The translations under genes and the position numbers were made by a program. DNA of 64,000 bases. Origin: Flavobacterium sp. M31R6 (GTDB lineage: Bacteria; Bacteroidota; Bacteroidia; Flavobacteriales; Flavobacteriaceae). Numbering within the stretch: position 1 is the first letter of the stretch; each line of letters begins with the position of its first letter. The notes beneath the pieces are model-generated. The model was not told the DNA's origin and made no database searches. It saw only the letters and a program-made list of their open reading frames with translations. The stretch spans positions 2,480,001 to 2,544,000 of the forward strand of contig NZ_CP054141.1 in NCBI RefSeq assembly GCF_013284035.1, in the 5' to 3' direction. Positions 43,775 to 52,655 of the stretch are shown here, piece after piece.

Positions 43775-44692
43775 ATGTTTATAGAACAAGGAATTGACGG
43801 AAATAATAAATTTTGGAAATATATCTTAGGCTCAATATTTATAATTGGGGCTTCTTTTGTGGGACAATTGCCAATGTTGGGATTATTGTTGTTTCAAACA
43901 TCTTTTAGAGGAAAAGTTTATCCAACCACTGATGAAGAATTAATGCATTTTTTTGAGCCAAATTTGAATTTGTTTTTACTACTTATTTCATTTGTGTTTG
44001 CTTTAGGTGGAATTTATTTTACTGTCCGCTTTTTGCATAAGCAAGAATTTATATCCATTGTTACATCCAGAAAAAAAATGGATTGGAGAAGAGTGTTTTT
44101 CTCTTTTTTTGTATGGTCACTATTTACAGTACTTTCAACACTGTTGATGTGTTATTTGAATCCAGCTGATTTTAAAATCAATTTTCAATTTATTCCTTTC
44201 TTGATTTTGGTCGTGATTGCCACTCTTTTGGTACCAATTCAAACCAGTGTAGAAGAATTAGTCTTTCGTGGTTATTTAATGCAGGGTTTTGCCAATTTAT
44301 CCAGAAATAAATGGTTTCCGTTATTGATGACATCCAGTATTTTTGGATTAATGCATTTTTTTAATCCTGAAGTAGCCAAGATGGGGAATATAATTATGAT
44401 TTACTATATTGGTACAGGCCTTTTGTTAGGGATAATAACTTTAATGGATGACGGAATGGAATTGGCTTTGGGTTTTCATGCTGCAAATAATTTAATTGGA
44501 GCATTATTGGTAACCTCAGATTGGTCTGCTTTTCAAACTTACTCTATTTTTAAAGATGTCTCAGAACCCAAGGCTGGACTTGATATTATCTTCCCTGTTG
44601 TTGTTATTTATCCTCTACTTTTGCTTATATTTGGCTTAAAATACAATTGGTCTGGTTGGAAAGAAAAACTAACGGGAAGTATTGTAAAATAG
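43775..44692 (+). CDS. CPBP family intramembrane glutamic protease
   Basis: 305 residues, about eight membrane helices. Catalytic motifs: SVEELVFRGYLMQG (EExxxR), SIFGLMHFFNP (His), and LGFHAANNLIG (His/Asn). Larger and different from the CPBP protein at 5656-6219. Cleaves unknown substrates within the membrane. menE begins 36 nt downstream on the same strand, so the two are probably co-transcribed though no functional link is evident. Confidence 0.88.
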   Translation: MFIEQGIDGNNKFWKYILGSIFIIGASFVGQLPMLGLLLFQTSFRGKVYPTTDEELMHFFEPNLNLFLLLISFVFALGGIYFTVRFLHKQEFISIVTSRKKMDWRRVFFSFFVWSLFTVLSTLLMCYLNPADFKINFQFIPFLILVVIATLLVPIQTSVEELVFRGYLMQGFANLSRNKWFPLLMTSSIFGLMHFFNPEVAKMGNIIMIYYIGTGLLLGIITLMDDGMELALGFHAANNLIGALLVTSDWSAFQTYSIFKDVSEPKAGLDIIFPVVVIYPLLLLIFGLKYNWSGWKEKLTGSIVK

Positions 44693-44728
44693 TCTAAATT
44701 AAATACCCAAAAAATCAAAACAACCATT

Positions 44729-45781
44729 ATGGATAATACAGTAACATACAAGAATGTGCACAACCATTTTAAATTAAATGGATTTCATTTGACAAAAGAA
44801 GATTTATGCAGAATAGCTTATAGTTTTATAAAAGAAGGAGAAGATTTTGAGCAGTCGGTTGGTGATTTTTTATTGGACTGGTTTGATGACAAACCATATA
44901 TCGATATGTACACTTCAGGCACAACAGGAAATCCTAAATCCATTAGGATTGAGAAAGATGCAATGGTTAAATCAGCTATAGCAACTGGAGATTTTTTTGA
45001 TCTTCAACCTGGGAATAGAGTTTTGCATTGTTTGCCTGCTAATTATGTTGCGGGCAAAATGATGTTTGTCCGTTCTTTTATCTTAGGTTTGGATATGGAT
45101 TTTGTGCCGCCAAGCTCTCATCCTTTAGAACATAATGATCAAAAGTATGATTTTGCCGCTATGGTGCCGCTCCAAGCCAAGAATTCAATTGACAAATTAT
45201 CGAATATTAAAAAGATAATAATTGGTGGAGTAAAAATTCATAAATCATTGGAACAGGAATTGATTAAATTACCAGTCGATATTTATGAAACCTATGGAAT
45301 GACAGAAACAATTACGCATATTGCTGCCAAGAAAGTTGGAGTGGAAGCTTTTACCACATTGCCGCATGTAACAGTTTCTGTTAACGAGAATCAATGTTTG
45401 GAAATTGTGGCCAAAAATATTGGAAACGAAAAAATTGTTACCAATGATATCGTAAAATTGATTTCGGATAATCAGTTTATCTGGTTGGGACGTTTTGATA
45501 ACGTAATCAATAGTGGAGGAATAAAAATTATGCCCGAGCAAGTGGAGGCTAAATTATCTACGCTAATACCAAGACGCTATTTTGTGAATGGAGAGCCAGA
45601 TGAAACTTTGGGAGAAAAAGTTGTTCTTTATGTTGAAGGTTCACCAATGGATATTGACCATTCTGTATTTGATGTTTTGGATAAATATGAAAAACCGAAA
45701 GAAATTGTTTTTATTCCTAAATTTAAAGAAACGGCTACCGGTAAAATTATGAGAGAAGAAAGCAAAAATATAGCTGTGTAA
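44729..45781 (+). CDS. menE: O-succinylbenzoate-CoA ligase (AMP-binding enzyme), short form
   Basis: 350 residues. P-loop YTSGTTGNPKSIRIEK near residue 72, YETYGMTETITHIA, GRFDNVINSGGIKIMP and the C-terminal lysine motif ATGKIMREES. It lacks part of the N-terminal domain of ordinary acyl-CoA ligases, which is typical of Bacteroidota MenE. It activates o-succinylbenzoate with ATP and CoA in menaquinone synthesis. No other men genes are in the window, so the assignment rests on size and motifs. Confidence 0.8.
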   Translation: MDNTVTYKNVHNHFKLNGFHLTKEDLCRIAYSFIKEGEDFEQSVGDFLLDWFDDKPYIDMYTSGTTGNPKSIRIEKDAMVKSAIATGDFFDLQPGNRVLHCLPANYVAGKMMFVRSFILGLDMDFVPPSSHPLEHNDQKYDFAAMVPLQAKNSIDKLSNIKKIIIGGVKIHKSLEQELIKLPVDIYETYGMTETITHIAAKKVGVEAFTTLPHVTVSVNENQCLEIVAKNIGNEKIVTNDIVKLISDNQFIWLGRFDNVINSGGIKIMPEQVEAKLSTLIPRRYFVNGEPDETLGEKVVLYVEGSPMDIDHSVFDVLDKYEKPKEIVFIPKFKETATGKIMREESKNIAV

Positions 45782-45862
45782 ATAAAAACTAATAGTTACA
45801 AAACAAAAGAGAGAGGATGTTTATTCCTCTCTTTTTTGTTTTGATATAAATTTTGGTTGGAA

Positions 45863-46294
45863 TTATTTTTGCATTTTAAAAAAATAATCTGCCGAATTTT
45901 TTCCGCTGCCATAGATTAGAAAAAATATGCATACGGCTAGTGTTAGTATTGCTAATAGTAAATTTTGGTGATGCATATGTCCCATAAAGTTAATAATAAT
46001 GGCGCAAATCAAAATAGGTAATTGTGATATAATGGCCCAGCGTGTCAATAAGCCAAAGAAAATTAAAATACCACCGATTAAATGTGCTGGCGCTATATAA
46101 TGAATTAGAAACATACCGCCTCCAATATGGTCTATTTGGTCTATTGGTGATAATAAATCAGCTAAATATTGGATGTTTGAAAAAAAATAGACTCCTTTTA
46201 TAAATAAAAACACACCAAGAGCCATTCGTAATAAATCAACAGGTAAATAAGTATGTGCATTTGCCCACTTATTTAAGGTTTTTACATTGTTCAT
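45863..46294 (-). CDS. DoxX family membrane protein
   Basis: 143 residues with four helices: LLRMALGVFLFIKGVYFF near 23, IGGGMFLIHYIAPAHLIGGI near 57-76, RWAIISQLPILICAIIINF near 87, and LLLAILTLAVCIFFLIYGSG near 113. The LLRxxLGxxLFxxG start and HLIGGxLIFFGLLTR segment fit DoxX. Second DoxX-like protein in the window, not closely similar to the one at 39831-40283. Function unknown. Confidence 0.8.
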   Translation of the reverse strand: MNNVKTLNKWANAHTYLPVDLLRMALGVFLFIKGVYFFSNIQYLADLLSPIDQIDHIGGGMFLIHYIAPAHLIGGILIFFGLLTRWAIISQLPILICAIIINFMGHMHHQNLLLAILTLAVCIFFLIYGSGKNSADYFFKMQK

Positions 46295-46581
46295 AATGCC
46301 TTAAGTTTTAAATTAGTTACACTAAGTTATTAATAATTAATGATATATAGGTAGTTTTTTATGGAATTTATTGATAATATCTCTTTTATTTGATATTGTA
46401 ATTATAGTATTAATAAAAATGTATTGATGAAAATATTCTACTTGATTGTTTACTGTTTTTTTAAAGGAGATTTGTTTTAAGTCTTGTGTTATGAATTGGA
46501 TGTTTTTATTTTTTTACAAAAATAAAACTCCCAATAAGTCGGGAGTTTTATTAATTTTTAAAATGCCTAATTAATTTAGGA
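46295..46581. other. Gap between the DoxX and carboxylase genes
   Basis: 287 bases, very A/T-rich. The only structure is the terminator hairpin at 46521-46552; the rest should carry nothing but the end of the carboxylase transcript and the upstream region of the DoxX gene. Confidence 0.5.
46521..46552 (-). terminator. Terminator of the carboxylase gene
   Basis: AATAAAACTCCC at 46521-46532 and GGGAGTTTTATT at 46541-46552 form a perfect 12-bp stem with an 8-nt loop; on the minus strand the stem ends in a T-rich run. Confidence 0.75.
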
Positions 46582-48210
46582 TTAAACCTGAATTACTCCC
46601 AAATTAAATTTCTTTTTGATAGGGGAGTGATTAGCAGCTTCGATACCCATAGAGATCCAAGTTCTAGTTTCTAGCGGGTCAATAATGGCATCTGTCCACA
46701 AATGTGCTGCAGCATAATATGGTGAAACTTGTTCGTCATAACGGGCCTTGATTTTGGCAAATAATTCAGCTTCTTTGGCTTCGTCCACAATTTCTCCTTG
46801 TCCTTTTAGAGAAGAAGCTTCAATCTGTGCTAATACTTTTGCGGCTTGCGTACCTCCCATTACAGCTAGTTCAGCACTTGGCCAAGCAAAGATTAATCGC
46901 GGGTCGAATGCTTTTCCGCACATTGCATAATTTCCTGCTCCATAAGAATTCCCTACTACAACAGTGAATTTTGGTACTACCGAATTAGAAACGGCATTCA
47001 CCATTTTTGCGCCGTCTTTTATGATTCCTCCATGTTCTGATTTGGAACCTACCATAAAACCGGTAACATCCTGAACAAAAACCAATGGGATTTTCTTTTG
47101 GTTGCAATTGGCAATAAAACGGGTGGCTTTATCTGCCGAATCCGAATAGATTACACCACCAAACTGCATTTCACCTTTGGTTGTTTTAACCACTTTTCTT
47201 TGATTGGCAACAATTCCCACAGCCCAGCCGTCAATTCTGGCATAGCCTGTGATAAGCGATTGTCCGTATCCTTCTTTGTAAGCTTCAAATTCAGAATTAT
47301 CTACCAATCGATTGATGATTTCCATCATATCGTATTGCTCGTTTCTGGCTTTTGGCAAAATGCCAAAGATTTCTTTTTCATCCAAAGCAGGTTTTTCTGC
47401 TTTAATGCGATTGAATCCTGCTTTGTCAAAATCACCGATTTTATCGACAATATTTTTTATTTTGTCCAAAGCATCTTTGTCGTCTTTTGCCTTGTAATCT
47501 GTTACTCCAGAAATCTCACAATGTGTTGTTGCCCCGCCCAAAGTCTCATTATCGATGCTTTCGCCAATGGCAGCTTTGACCAAATAACTTCCGGCCAAGA
47601 AAATACTGCCAGTTTTGTCCACGATTAGAGCTTCATCACTCATTATGGGAAGGTAGGCACCACCTGCAACACAACTGCCCATTACGGCTGCAATTTGCGT
47701 AATCCCCATACTGCTCATTATAGCGTTGTTCCTAAAAATACGACCAAAATGTTCCTTGTCTGGAAAAATTTCGTCTTGCAATGGCAAATAAACACCAGCA
47801 CTATCAACTAAATAAATGATTGGTAATCGATTTTCCATTGCAATTTCCTGAGCCCTTAGATTTTTCTTTGCAGTAATAGGAAACCAAGCACCCGCTTTTA
47901 CTGTGGCATCATTGGCTACAACAATGCATTGCTTTCCTTTTATGTATCCTATTTTGACAATTACACCTCCTGATGGGCATCCTCCATGTTCAACGTACAT
48001 TTTTTTTCCTGCAAAAGCACCAATCTCAATAGATTTAGCATTCTCGTCCAAAAGATAATCAATACGCTCTCGAGCGGTCATTTTTCCTTCGGCGTGAAGT
48101 TTTTCGATTCTTTTTTCGCCACCTCCGAGTTTGACTTTGGCAAATTTTTGTCTGAGTTCAGACAGTAAAAGTTTATTGTGATCTTCGTTTTTATTGAAGT
48201 TTAAATCCAT
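46582..48210 (-). CDS. Acyl-CoA carboxylase, carboxyltransferase (beta) subunit
   Basis: 542 residues with two crotonase-like halves. KLGGGEKRIEKLHAEGKMTA, RERIDYLLD, GASVKAGAW-like and VIYLVDSAGVYLPLQDEIFP with MSSMGITQIAAVMGSCVAGG (oxyanion loop) in the N half; PLVFVQDVTGFMVGSKSEHG and NSYGAGNYAMCGKAFDPRLI in the C half. This matches methylcrotonyl-/propionyl-type carboxyltransferases acting on leucine degradation or odd-chain acyl-CoA. The biotin-carrying subunit is not adjacent, so which acyl-CoA is used cannot be told. Confidence 0.9.
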   Translation of the reverse strand: MDLNFNKNEDHNKLLLSELRQKFAKVKLGGGEKRIEKLHAEGKMTARERIDYLLDENAKSIEIGAFAGKKMYVEHGGCPSGGVIVKIGYIKGKQCIVVANDATVKAGAWFPITAKKNLRAQEIAMENRLPIIYLVDSAGVYLPLQDEIFPDKEHFGRIFRNNAIMSSMGITQIAAVMGSCVAGGAYLPIMSDEALIVDKTGSIFLAGSYLVKAAIGESIDNETLGGATTHCEISGVTDYKAKDDKDALDKIKNIVDKIGDFDKAGFNRIKAEKPALDEKEIFGILPKARNEQYDMMEIINRLVDNSEFEAYKEGYGQSLITGYARIDGWAVGIVANQRKVVKTTKGEMQFGGVIYSDSADKATRFIANCNQKKIPLVFVQDVTGFMVGSKSEHGGIIKDGAKMVNAVSNSVVPKFTVVVGNSYGAGNYAMCGKAFDPRLIFAWPSAELAVMGGTQAAKVLAQIEASSLKGQGEIVDEAKEAELFAKIKARYDEQVSPYYAAAHLWTDAIIDPLETRTWISMGIEAANHSPIKKKFNLGVIQV

Positions 48211-48332
48211 AGGTGTAAAATGTATTTTTTGTAACGAGTGCTAATTTACGAAAACGATTGAAATTTTTTGAATTATATGAAAAATTTTAAATTTTTAGCA
48301 ATTTAATGTTCTTTAAAATCATATAAAAATAA

Positions 48333-48363
48333 AAACCTCGTATTTTTTTAGATAACGAGGTTT
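48333..48363 (-). terminator. Terminator of the glucan phosphorylase gene
   Basis: AAACCTCGT at 48333-48341 pairs with ACGAGGTTT at 48355-48363; on the minus strand it is followed by TTTTATTTTTAT. Confidence 0.7.
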
Positions 48364-48394
48364 AGTGATTAATTTCAATTCTAGAATGAATAAT

Positions 48395-50059
48395 TTAATT
48401 GTACATTTTGGTATAATATTCATCTACCATTCGAGCAGAATCAAAAAAGGGTACAATTTGTTTCATACTAGTTTCTACTAAATCCCACCATTTTTCGGGA
48501 GTGTCGTAATACAGAGGTAATATTTCATCTTCCAGCATTCTATATAAATTATCTAAATCCATTTGGTCTTGTTGATATGTAGGTAAATTGTGATCGACAA
48601 TTGGTAATACAAATGAATTTTTGGTTTCATTTAAATCTTTGAATTCACGAACCCATCCGTCATTAGTCGAAAAATTAATAGAACCATTCATAGCGGCAGT
48701 TACTCCCGATGTTCCAGAAGCTTCTCTGGTTACTCTTGGATTGTTTAACCAAACATCGGATCCTTTTTTTAATTGGCGGGATAATTTTAATTCATGACCG
48801 ATAAGTACTGCCATACTTTTGAATTCTTTACTAATGTGTGAAAGATTGTCAAAATTATGAATGGCTCCATAGTCCGTTGGGTACGGCTTACCGGCAAATA
48901 TTATTTGAATAGGTCTTTTAGTATCAGTCATTAAACTTTTGAACTTTTCAATATTTCTAGTAATTAAATCTGGTCTTTTGTAATCGGCAAAGCGTCTTGC
49001 CCATACAATAGTAAGAACTTCAGGATCAAATATTTTTCCAGTTTGATCGGCCACGACTTCAAAAAGTTTAGTTTTTAATCTCTTTTTTCGATTGATTAAT
49101 TCTTCTCGGTCTTTACTGGCATGGGCATCGTCCAGCCAAGGATCTACCCAGTATTTTTTATTTTGGGCATTAGTAATATGTGTTATTGGGCAAATTCCAC
49201 TGAAATCTTTCCACATGTCTCTAGAAACTTCGCCATGTAATTTTGACACTCCATTTGCTTTGTGGCTCAATCGTAATGCTACGAGTGAATGATTGAAAGT
49301 ATTATCGTGGATACCAGTTATTTCTCTAACGGTTTCCAATGGTATGCCGTCGAAGAAACTTAAGTTTTCCAGTAAATAAATATCGTGTTTCTCATTTCCG
49401 GCTTCTTCGGGAGTGTGGGTGGTAAAAACCATTTTTTCTCTAATTTTCCCAACGCTTTTATATTTGTTGTACAAATGAAAAACAGAAGAAACGGCATGCG
49501 CTTCATTTAAATGATAAATATCCGGCTCGTAGTCCAAGGCGTCCAGTAATTTGGCTCCACCGAGTCCTAGAACCATTGTTTGGGCTATTTTGGCACTTGG
49601 ATCTGAATCGTATAGCCTGAATGTTGTTGATTTGGCTAGATAATCATTTTCGGGTAAATCTGTGGAAAGAAAAAACATGGGTACAGTTCCAAAGATTTCC
49701 GGTTTTAAGAAATAAGCTCTAATCCAAACATCGTGATTGTTTATTTTTATGGTGAATCGTATGTTGGTATCTTCAAGAAAACTGTAGTTTTTCTCTCTGA
49801 AAAGCGCACCCATAGAAAGATCTTCTTTTAGGTATTGGTCATAATATCCTTTTTTCCACAAAATTCCGATTCCGATCAAGTTTTGTTTCAAATCATATGC
49901 AGAACGCATGTGTGATCCTGCCAAAAAACCTAATCCTCCAGAATAGATTTTGAGACATTGGTCAATGGCAAATTCCATAGAAAAATAAACTGCCGATTTT
50001 TTGTATTTTTTATCAAATGCGTATGGATGTCTGTATTTTTCGGGTAAACTCTTACTCAT
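48395..50059 (-). CDS. glgP: Alpha-glucan (glycogen/maltodextrin) phosphorylase, short GT35 form
   Basis: 554 residues, shorter than classical 800-residue phosphorylases. AVYFSMEFAIDQCLKIYSGG, LGFLAGSHMRSAYDL, YHLNEAHAVSSVFHLY, FTTHTPEEAGNEKHD, VSKLHGEVSRDMWKD, TIVWARRFADYKRPDL and the PLP/phosphate region LNNPRVTREASGTSGVTAAM. This matches the TIGR02094-type family found in many bacteria. It releases glucose-1-phosphate from alpha-1,4-glucans. The synthase and branching genes usually found with it are not in view. Confidence 0.88.
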   Translation of the reverse strand: MSKSLPEKYRHPYAFDKKYKKSAVYFSMEFAIDQCLKIYSGGLGFLAGSHMRSAYDLKQNLIGIGILWKKGYYDQYLKEDLSMGALFREKNYSFLEDTNIRFTIKINNHDVWIRAYFLKPEIFGTVPMFFLSTDLPENDYLAKSTTFRLYDSDPSAKIAQTMVLGLGGAKLLDALDYEPDIYHLNEAHAVSSVFHLYNKYKSVGKIREKMVFTTHTPEEAGNEKHDIYLLENLSFFDGIPLETVREITGIHDNTFNHSLVALRLSHKANGVSKLHGEVSRDMWKDFSGICPITHITNAQNKKYWVDPWLDDAHASKDREELINRKKRLKTKLFEVVADQTGKIFDPEVLTIVWARRFADYKRPDLITRNIEKFKSLMTDTKRPIQIIFAGKPYPTDYGAIHNFDNLSHISKEFKSMAVLIGHELKLSRQLKKGSDVWLNNPRVTREASGTSGVTAAMNGSINFSTNDGWVREFKDLNETKNSFVLPIVDHNLPTYQQDQMDLDNLYRMLEDEILPLYYDTPEKWWDLVETSMKQIVPFFDSARMVDEYYTKMYN

Positions 50060-50090
50060 ATTGTGTAGGTATTTAAAGTTTGATACCTAA

Positions 50091-50098
50091 CAAATTTA
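50091..50098 (-). promoter_or_regulatory. Candidate -7 element of glgP
   Basis: Minus strand TAAATTTG, about 31 bases upstream of the start codon. Confidence 0.35.
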
Positions 50099-50359
50099 AA
50101 TAATTTGTTTTTGAAATTGTGCTTTTGGATGTTATATATTATGCTTGTATGGTGTTATTTATCAGTTTCTTGAGCGATATCGTTTTAGAGATAGTTATTG
50201 TAAAATTTGAAACGGATTTTAAATCTAAAGAGCTTATTTATATCTTGAATTTTTAAATTATTCTTAATTGCTTTTTATGAATTAAAATGGCTTAAACTAA
50301 AACGTGAATTATATAAGCTTTAGAACTAAATATATAACAGTAAGTCTTTTTTCGGATTC

Positions 50360-50367
50360 TACCTTTG
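50360..50367 (+). promoter_or_regulatory. Candidate -7 element of pldA
   Basis: TACCTTTG, 16 bases before the GTG start; the leader would be very short. Confidence 0.35.
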
Positions 50368-50383
50368 AATAAATTTCAAAGCT

Positions 50384-51286
50384 GTGCTAAAAACATTCTC
50401 ATTCATTTTATTTTTCCTTTCTATTTTTTCATCAAATGCTCAGGTTCAAGCTTTATTCAATGATAAAGTTGAACTCAAAACCATGGTTGCCCGTTGGGAA
50501 TTAGATTCAACCGCGGCAAGAGGGACTTTTTTGGTTACTCCCTACAAAGCAATTTATGTTTTACCTTTTGTGTGGACGAGTAATCCAAATGAGCAACCCC
50601 ATTCTGGAAATCCTTCACCAGAATATATCCCGCCAGCGAAGGTTGATTATGATGTTGTCGAAATGAAATTTCAGTTGAGTTTTAAAACTAAAATTTTGCA
50701 GGGATTTTTATGGGGACATGCCGATTTGTGGGTGGCTTATACCCAAATATCGCATTGGCAAATATATAATACAGAATTATCACGCCCATTCAGAGAAATT
50801 AATTACGAACCCGAAATCATTCTTAATTTTCCTGTTAAGTTTAATGTATTTGGGTTTAAAACCCGAATGATTGGGGTTTCATTTGATCACGAGTCAAACG
50901 GAAAAAGTTATCCCAATACCAGAAGTTGGAATAGGGTTATTATGATGACTGGTTTTGAGCGGAAAAATTGGAATATTTACATCAGGCCTTGGTATGTAAT
51001 TCCAGAATCAAAAGGTGATAATCCCGATATATCAAATTATATTGGTAATGCAGATGTGAATATTATTTATACAAAAAATAAAAGTGTTCTTACTTTTATC
51101 GGAAGTCATAATTTTAGTTTTGATGGAAATATGAGAGGAAGTTCTACTTTTTCCTGGGCTTATCCCATAAAAGGAAATCTTAGAGGTTATTTGCAGGTTT
51201 CTCACGGTTATGGAAATTCACTGATTGATTATAATCACGATCAAACTACTGTAGGAGTTGGGGTTTCATTGATTGAATGGCAGTAG
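50384..51286 (+). CDS. pldA: Outer-membrane phospholipase A (OMPLA)
   Basis: 300 residues from a GTG start; the frame begins MLKTFSFILFFLSIFSSNAQ, a signal peptide. The catalytic region SFDHESNGKSYPNTRSWNRV corresponds to the HxSNG...SRSWNR motif (His and Ser of the active site, with the Arg-Ser-Trp-Asn-Arg strand) of OMPLA, with an upstream Asp. A 12-strand barrel of outward-facing aromatic residues follows (FSWAYPIKGNLRGYLQVSHG, YGNSLIDYNH). It hydrolyses phospholipids in the outer membrane when lipid asymmetry is disturbed. Confidence 0.9.
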   Translation: MLKTFSFILFFLSIFSSNAQVQALFNDKVELKTMVARWELDSTAARGTFLVTPYKAIYVLPFVWTSNPNEQPHSGNPSPEYIPPAKVDYDVVEMKFQLSFKTKILQGFLWGHADLWVAYTQISHWQIYNTELSRPFREINYEPEIILNFPVKFNVFGFKTRMIGVSFDHESNGKSYPNTRSWNRVIMMTGFERKNWNIYIRPWYVIPESKGDNPDISNYIGNADVNIIYTKNKSVLTFIGSHNFSFDGNMRGSSTFSWAYPIKGNLRGYLQVSHGYGNSLIDYNHDQTTVGVGVSLIEWQ

Positions 51287-51327
51287 GGTATTGACTCTTT
51301 TAGAGTTCATTATAAAGACAAAATAAA

Positions 51328-51355
51328 AATGCCTTTCAATATTTTGAAAGGCATT
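51328..51355. terminator. Terminator between pldA and prfB
   Basis: AATGCCTTTCAA at 51328-51339 and TTGAAAGGCATT at 51344-51355 form a 12-bp stem with A's before and T's after, serving both convergent genes. Confidence 0.8.
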
Positions 51356-51382
51356 TTTTGGTATAAGATTGTTTGTTAAGTA

Positions 51383-52481
51383 CTATTCCTCTTCACGCTG
51401 TCCCATCATCATCAGGTAGGCTTTTAGGAATCCGTCGATGTTTCCGTTCATAACGCTGTCAACGTCGCTGGTTTCATGTCCAGTTCTTACGTCTTTTACC
51501 AGTTTATATGGTTGCATTACGTAATTACGTATTTGTGATCCCCATTCGATTTTCATTTTTCCGGCTTCAATATCGCTGCGTTGCTCTTGTTGTTTTTTAA
51601 GCTCAATTTCATATAATTGAGAACGCAACATTTGCATAGCACGAGTTCGGTTGTCGTGTTGTGAACGCGTTTCTGAACACTGTATCTGAATTCCGGTTGG
51701 TTTGTGGGTCAATTGCACTTTGGTTTCAACCTTGTTTACGTTTTGACCTCCAGCGCCACTGGAACGGGCGGTTACAATTTCAATATCGGCAGGGTTGATT
51801 TCAATCTCAATGGTGTCGTCAACAAGCGGATAAACATAAACCGAAGCAAATGATGTATGCCTTTTGGCGTTACTGTCGAAAGGAGAAATACGTACCAATC
51901 GGTGAACACCGTTTTCGCCTTTAAGATATCCAAAAGAATAGTCACCTTCAATTTCAAGTGTTACGGTTTTTATGCCCGCAGCATCGCCTTTTTGAAAATT
52001 CAGTTCCCTGATTTTGTAACCTTCTTTTTCGGCCCACATCATGTACATACGCATGAGCATTTCGGCCCAATCACAACTTTCGGTACCACCCGCTCCGGCC
52101 GTAATTTGAAGTACAGCACTCAAAGAATCGCCTTCTTCCGAAAGCATATTTTTGAATTCTATAGCTTCAATATGTGCTTGAGTTGAGTTGTACTGATCGT
52201 CTAATTCTTCGGGAGTTAGCTCTCCTTCTTTGTAAAAATCATAAGCAAGTTGCAACTCGTCTGTCATCTCGACAGCTTTGTTGTAATCTTCAATCCATTT
52301 TTTTTTGCTCCGAAGGTTTTTTACAAGAATCTCGGCTTCTTTGGCGTTGTTCCAAAAGTCGGGAGCAAAGGTTTTTTCTTCTTCGTTGGCAATTTCGATA
52401 AGCTTGGCATCAACGTCAAAGATACCTCCTCAACGCACCAAGGCGTTCCACAATACCTTTTATTTGTTCGGTAGTTGTCAT
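51383..52481 (-). CDS. prfB: Peptide chain release factor 2 with programmed +1 frameshift
   Basis: Total 365 residues, matching RF2. Frame 1 runs from ATG at 52481 for 21 codons (ATGACAACTACCGAACAAAT onward) to an in-frame TGA at 52418-52416; reading then shifts by one base after CTT at 52421-52419 into GAC GTT GAT and continues to 51383. The site is AGG AGG TAT CTT TGA C, i.e. an internal Shine-Dalgarno (52430-52425), the slippery CTT and the UGA that RF2 itself reads, so low RF2 promotes its own synthesis. The catalytic GGQ is in [19 protein letters not shown] near residue 250, and a SPF motif follows in [13 protein letters not shown] truncated reading frame starting at 52267 is not the real start. 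Confidence 0.95.
52415..52430 (-). promoter_or_regulatory. RF2 autoregulatory frameshift site
   Basis: On the minus strand AGGAGGTATCTTTGAC: an anti-anti-SD hexamer, three bases, CTT, then TGA C. Same spacing as E. coli prfB. Confidence 0.9.
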
Positions 52482-52525
52482 AAATTATAGTAGTTTTGTG
52501 TCGAAAATTATTGGGTTAGCAGTAT

Positions 52526-52604
52526 TAGCCCTGATAGCAGTGGAAATCCTTTTCTATTTTTTCTTTAAAATAGAAAAGATTGCAACGAATAGCAGGAATA
52601 GCTC
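52526..52604 (-). repeat. Repeat family A, copy 4
   Basis: Minus strand: GGAGCTATTCCTGCTATTCG, TTGCAATC, a stem of TTTTCTATTTT with AAAATAGAAAA, then AAGGATTTCCACTGCTATCA and GGGCTA. The most diverged copy, in the prfB-ltaE divergent region. Confidence 0.65.
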
Positions 52605-52617
52605 CTAATAATTTTAC

Positions 52618-52625
52618 TAGTTTTG
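52618..52625 (+). promoter_or_regulatory. Candidate -7 element of ltaE
   Basis: TAGTTTTG matches TAnnTTTG, 30 bases before the start codon. Confidence 0.35.
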
Positions 52626-52655
52626 AATGCAAAAATAGGATATAGTTTTTAGATT

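Larger units (their letters stand above)
50060..50383. other. Divergent promoter region glgP / pldA
   Basis: 324 bases. Holds a TAAATTTG (minus strand, 50098-50091) about 31 bases before glgP and a TACCTTTG (plus, 50360-50367) 16 bases before the GTG start of the phospholipase gene, both fitting TAnnTTTG. No ORF or repeat noted. Confidence 0.5.

Noticed and set aside
52174..52490. Overlapping plus-strand ORFs of 61-75 codons
   Set aside because: Antisense to the 5' part of prfB, which is a confirmed coding region once the frameshift is included.
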